From Choristocarpus tenellus KU-1152 (lineage: Eukaryota > Phaeophyceae), in assembly GCA_964200185.2 (NCBI GenBank), contig CAXNAD020000130.1:1-28222 (forward strand): a stretch of 28,222 nt of DNA. Reading direction: 5' to 3'. Positions 24,048-28,222 of the stretch are shown piece after piece. The notes below the pieces were generated by a model. It was not told the DNA's origin and did not search any database. It saw only the letters and a program-made list of their open reading frames with translations. Each line of letters starts with the position of its first letter. Position 1 is the first letter of the stretch. The position numbers and the translations under genes were made by a program.

Positions 24048-25777
24048 GTGACAAGCCAATGCTTCACACAAATCTCATGTCTCTCCAGGAAAATGTATCA
24101 AGACATTTGCTAAGAACTGTATGTAATGCTACGGGAAATATATTTGGTGCTTGTACTCTTTATTACACACACACACACACACCACACAAGTCTTCCTTTG
24201 TCCAACACCTTACTCTGTGCTGTTTCTATTCTCTGGGGAGGGGGCCTCTATTCTCCCCCTGAGCTGATGTTTCCTTTTGCTCTGTATTGTCGAAAAGCTC
24301 TGGAATATAAGAAAACCGTTCAGCAATTGCTGATTGATGTGGGACAAGCACCTGTGTATATTTATTTTCCCCTCCTGGGACTGAAGACGTGTGCCCTTGT
24401 ACCCTTTTCCATTCTTTTTCCTTTCTTGATCCAGAACAATGGAGAAATATTGCCACTCTTGGTTGATGGATTTGCCAGTTTGCTTTTCCACCACATTGCA
24501 CTGATTGTCAGTTTCAATATCAGACCTCTCTACATTGAACATAGTGGAGTTGGTGCAAGTGTGAGTTGTCAGTGTAGTAGGAATGATGTACTTAGGCATG
24601 AGCAAAAGGGTTGTGCTCGTGAAGGTGTTGACTTGAACTGAGTCATGCTCTTCATTCTTTTTGTGGGAGAAATAGTGTTTTGATTAATGTTGATATAAAG
24701 ATTCACACAAGTGGATTGGTTTCAACAGTATTTTCCCAAAGGAGTAGATCACATGACGTTTTTAGTATTGCTGAAACTAATAGAACAATTAGAAAAATAT
24801 TTCTCACCATTTTGTTTTTTACAGTAAGGGTGGAACTAGGTCAAAATTTATTCCTCTTAGAACACCTTGCACAGGCTTTTTTTTAATGTGGGTAGGAAAA
24901 TGTTTCTAGTCTCCAGTGACACTCCAATAAAACATGCTGATTTTGAAAGTCCCTTTCATGCCGAATCTCATGAAGTAGTAGCTCGCATGGTGATGCTGAA
25001 AGTCTACTTGTGCACCCTCACATACAGTTTTTCATTACCTGAATAGCTCTAGAGATTTGGGGCTCGGAAAAAAGAGAAATTGCTGGGGTCTACAGGGTTT
25101 GCAATATGGTGGTAAGAACCAATGTACTTTCACAGTTGCAGTTATGGTGAGGAAACGTGTCCATGGTTATCCTATACTGTAACTCTAATGTGCAATTGGT
25201 GACTGTGAAGATGTAAAACTGTGGGTAATAGTCAGGATTCTCTGACAGTACTGTGAGCTTGTAGTGGTACTTTTCATATTATTATGTTGTGCTCTACCGT
25301 ACTGTCCAGGTGTGTCCAAGTGCCATAACCATAACCTCACCATCCAGTTCTAATACTTTGATCATAGGGTAATCGTACCATGCTGGGGTGCACTTACTAC
25401 AACCATACTGCTCAGTGGCACACTTACTGGAAGAACTCAAAGTGCGACTATGGGAACTAGTACATAGTACTGTTGTTTTGGATGAAATGTGTGTTTGATA
25501 AATGTTAAATTGTACTTTGAAGTAGGTCCCTACTATTAATAGTATTAACAAATAAGACTTGAGTGTTATAATATAGAAAAATAGACGAAGGAAATGTTAA
25601 AATTTCAATAACAATTAACCGGTCAGTTCTCACCCGTCTCTTTCATTGGACACACCTTTTTGTTGCAAGTGTTAGACTTCTCCTGAGATTTTGTAGAGAT
25701 CAAACTGCTTGTTGCCCAAGATCCACCCTTGATCAGTTTCTTCTCCACAATAAGTCGGCACATCAGCTTATTTGGAG
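24048..25777 (+). other. Probable intron sequence with one weak candidate exon
   Basis: An (AC)n microsatellite lies at 24165-24182. A weak exon candidate spans 24264-24353 (30 codons, acceptor CCCCCTGAG, donor GTGTAT, phase 0 at both ends; CRKALEYKKTVQQLLIDVGQ). It fits the phase of the preceding exon but matches nothing I recognise. The rest, to 25777, shows no supported exon. Confidence 0.3.
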
Positions 25778-26667
25778 ATGGCTTTTCACTGCTTTGAGAA
25801 GGGGAAGATGGAGTACCCTCTCGGCCCCTGTGCACAGTGTGATAGAATGATAGTGCGAGGACTGGAGAGACTCTTCACTCAGATCTTGTTATCAGGGAAG
25901 GGAGACTACAAAGTCTCTGCACATGTCCTAGAGGCCCTTCAGGCAGTAACAATCGCGTACGCTGTCCTGTCCATAGAGGAAGGCCTGAAAGGCACAAAGA
26001 AGGAGAGGCAACTCAGAGTTCACAAAAGCATATGTAAATGTGATGACCAAGGACTCGCTACGATCAGTGGCAAAAACACACAACATTTGGAAGTGCACCC
26101 TGTGTTTGCACTATGGATGCTTCTGTGAACAACTGAAGGCTGTGAGTTCATGTGTTTATGACCTGATGGAGTCCCTACACTTACTTAGGAGGTGCAGGAT
26201 TGCAAAGGCGTGCATCATACAGTTCAGATGAGGCATGCACAACAACATTCCTGCCATTGTGTCGACCCCTTCACCACATGTGCTGTGATGTCACCTGTGA
26301 AGAAGGGTGAAAAATCAAAGCTGTTTGCAGACCAGTTCGACTCCTTATGGAGCCGCTGGGAAACAATCCAAAGGGAGATCACCAATGTGTATGTTATGTT
26401 CCCATATACCTCAAGTAGGTGGTGGTTATCTCCTCTTGTCCGTTTTTTGCGGAAAATGTGCTGTAGTCCTGGACCCAATGGCAGGATAAGGCTTCTAGGT
26501 TGAGCAGTTGTGTCTCCACCTTGGCATGTCGCTCACAAAGGATTGAGCTGAAAGGAGGAAATGTTAGCCAGAATCCGTGCAACAGGTTGGGAACTTGCTG
26601 CAGAAGCTTTGCGAGGACCTATGGAGAGCTCCTCTCTGCTTGAATTTCATGGGATAGAATTCCTTTG
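25778..26667 (+). CDS. Group of three phase-compatible candidate exons, gene uncertain
   Basis: Candidates: 25778-26033 (donor GTAAAT), 26223-26386 and 26555-26667. Phases run 0/1, 1/0, 0/2, so they can be read as one unit and can also follow the UFL1-like exons. Composition is protein-like and helical: MAFHCFEKGKMEYPLGPCAQ, LERLFTQILLSGKGDYKVSA, then FADQFDSLWSRWETIQREIT, then EEMLARIRATGWELAAEALR. The FEKG segment followed by an amphipathic L..LF..LL helix is faintly like the C-terminal part of UFL1, but the central part of UFL1 is not found between, so this may be a separate gene. Borders are tentative. Confidence 0.35.
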
Positions 26668-28200
26668 GTGCCAGACTTTTCCACATGGCTAACTGTACAG
26701 ATTGTAGAAGTAAACTTTCCTGTCTGTGGCTGTGCCACAAAAATTGCTGTACCAAGATTGAGGTGGAAGCTTCGAGGTGGATCCAAGGCAAGATTTGAGT
26801 GAGGAAATGAGCAATGAGCAGTGGGAGACCTGAACCCAACGTGTGAGAAGCAAGGCAAGAATGGAGGCAGAACAGTTAGCTGTGGTGCTATGGTTGTAAT
26901 TAATTGTGTGAGAAGTACAGCAATGTTCGGTGCTTCTTCTATCCATGGGTCAGGATATCGACAGACATTTGACACGCGGACATAATATTTTGTATAAAAA
27001 ATAATTAAAATTTTCCTAACCTTTATGTGCAGACCTTTCTAGCCTAAAAGGTTGAGGTTACAATGTTTCTCAAGCTAATATAGGATTACATCTTTGAGAT
27101 GAGAGCATTTAATGAGGTGGAAGTCAATATTGAAGAGGAAGCTCATGCTGCAACTGGGAACTGAGGTTGCACTGTCAACATGCTGAGGAGGTCGATTTGA
27201 TTTCTTAGTGCATGAAATATTGCCTTGGCTTGTAGTAGTGCTGATGATATACATAAATTAATTTGTTAGTGCGAATTGACATTCTTTTGTGTATTTTTAA
27301 GGTGTCTATATTTCACATTTCTTTCGTTCTTCTACTGGAATTTTTTCCCCATGCTCTACACTTTTCCAGTTCAACTGTTACATTCATTACAGTGTGTATT
27401 ATTTTTTCTTAGATTCAACACATTTTTCTTCTTTTATGTTTGTTATCCCTCTCCGACATGCCTGATGTGTTTTCATTCTATGGGATTCCACAGTGTATGC
27501 CCATCTGTAACCATACAACCAAGTCAAAGCTACAAACATAATTGTACTGTCCAAAACTACTCTCAAACTGTGTGAGCACTGGAGAGTACCATACTGTCAA
27601 ATGAAACTGCAACGTAACCATATCATGTATGTTGTCTTGTATGTATTTTTTTTTTTGCAATACTGACTGTACCATACAATTCAAATTCCTTCCTGAACCG
27701 CTTCTTACTGTGGCATCACCATGTCACCATATCAACGGTAACCAATATCACTATATATATGCAGTTATATGTATGGTTAGGCAAACCTTCATGGTAAATA
27801 ACCGACTGCACAGTGAAAGTGCAAGCATGTAGACCCCTATATTCAGTGATGAGTGAAAGTATCTTAGGGTTAGGGTAGGAATGTTGCCCTGTTTGTCCGT
27901 TTGGGGCTTGACTTCCTACGGGTTTTTAATGACATTTTCCACTCTGAAATTTTTCGGACTAGGTAAAATGTTTATGTTGTTAAAAGGTGTGTCTGGAACA
28001 AGGATAATGGGCATGTGTGCTGTGAGCGGACTGGCCAATCAGAGGGGTGGAGGGGCCTACTTGCTTTACTATTTACTTGATCAAACGCAACACGTGCTTT
28101 CCATCCCTGAATATACCATGCCAAGATATACTGGGCTGTGGGGGAGGGAGGGGGTCTTGTTCCCTACCGATGATTACTCTCCTCCTACTTTTTGGTGCAG
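26668..28200 (+). other. Non-coding, probably intron
   Basis: AT-rich with poly-T runs; no supported exon. It carries two TTAGGG units at 27864-27875. The right end has a pyrimidine-rich tract leading to TTTTTGGTGCAG at 28200, a good acceptor. Confidence 0.4.
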
Positions 28201-28222
28201 AATGGCAAGCTACCAGGGACAA
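28201..28222 (+). CDS. Start of a probable exon cut by the window edge
   Basis: The 22 bases after the strong acceptor TCTCCTCCTACTTTTTGGTGCAG are open in all three frames. Too short to assign; it presumably continues the plus-strand gene. Confidence 0.35.

Noticed and set aside
26034-26051. An 18-nt GT..AG intron that would link two open frames
   Set aside because: Far shorter than any other intron in the window; the longer splice to 26223 keeps phase with normal signals.
26619-26975. Minus-strand open frame of 118 codons, with another overlapping in a second frame
   Set aside because: Two long frames overlap with no recognisable features, and the plus strand has a better candidate exon at 26555-26667.

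Overview
The window is nuclear DNA of an intron-rich eukaryote, probably a protist or alga. Coding sequence is split into short exons with GT..AG borders and polypyrimidine tracts, introns run from about 60 nt to 2.9 kb, and microsatellites and a short CCCTAA tract lie in non-coding DNA. The gene set fits this: a PMR5/TBL-type PC-esterase (plants, algae, protists), a eukaryotic-style homologue of the bacterial leucyl/phenylalanyl-tRNA-protein transferase Aat, and a UFL1-like UFM1 E3 ligase (absent from most fungi). The exact lineage cannot be read from the sequence. All gene models here are manual splice models. The main check on them is that reading phase is preserved across consecutive introns.

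Layout from left to right. (1) 1-266, minus strand: an open frame that runs off the left edge, probably an internal exon of an unidentified gene. (2) 267-2714: no gene recognised. (3) 2715-10329, plus strand: a seven-exon gene for a 412-residue secretory or Golgi membrane PC-esterase family protein. Its 2 kb last intron holds AT-rich, bacterial-looking, frameshifted coding DNA on the opposite strand (about 8965-9660) that resembles an Imm11/DUF1629 immunity protein. (4) 10330-12283: space between two convergent genes. (5) 12284-18407, minus strand: twelve phase-compatible exons that can be read as one protein of about 1,040 residues, with an unrecognised N-terminal part of about 600 residues and a C-terminal Aat-like domain. 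(6) 18408-21150: AT-rich space with several decayed, mutually frameshifted protein-like frames on both strands, possibly a dead mobile or viral element. (7) From 21207 on the plus strand: the N-terminal winged-helix part of a UFL1-like protein. Weaker candidate exons follow to the right edge, and a good acceptor sits at 28200.

The genes do not form one pathway. The 12.3-18.4 kb gene and the UFL1-like gene are divergent, separated by the decayed region. The most interesting items are the possible Aat fusion, the bacterial immunity-gene relic inside a eukaryotic intron, the esterase without a normal GDS block, and the decayed element.
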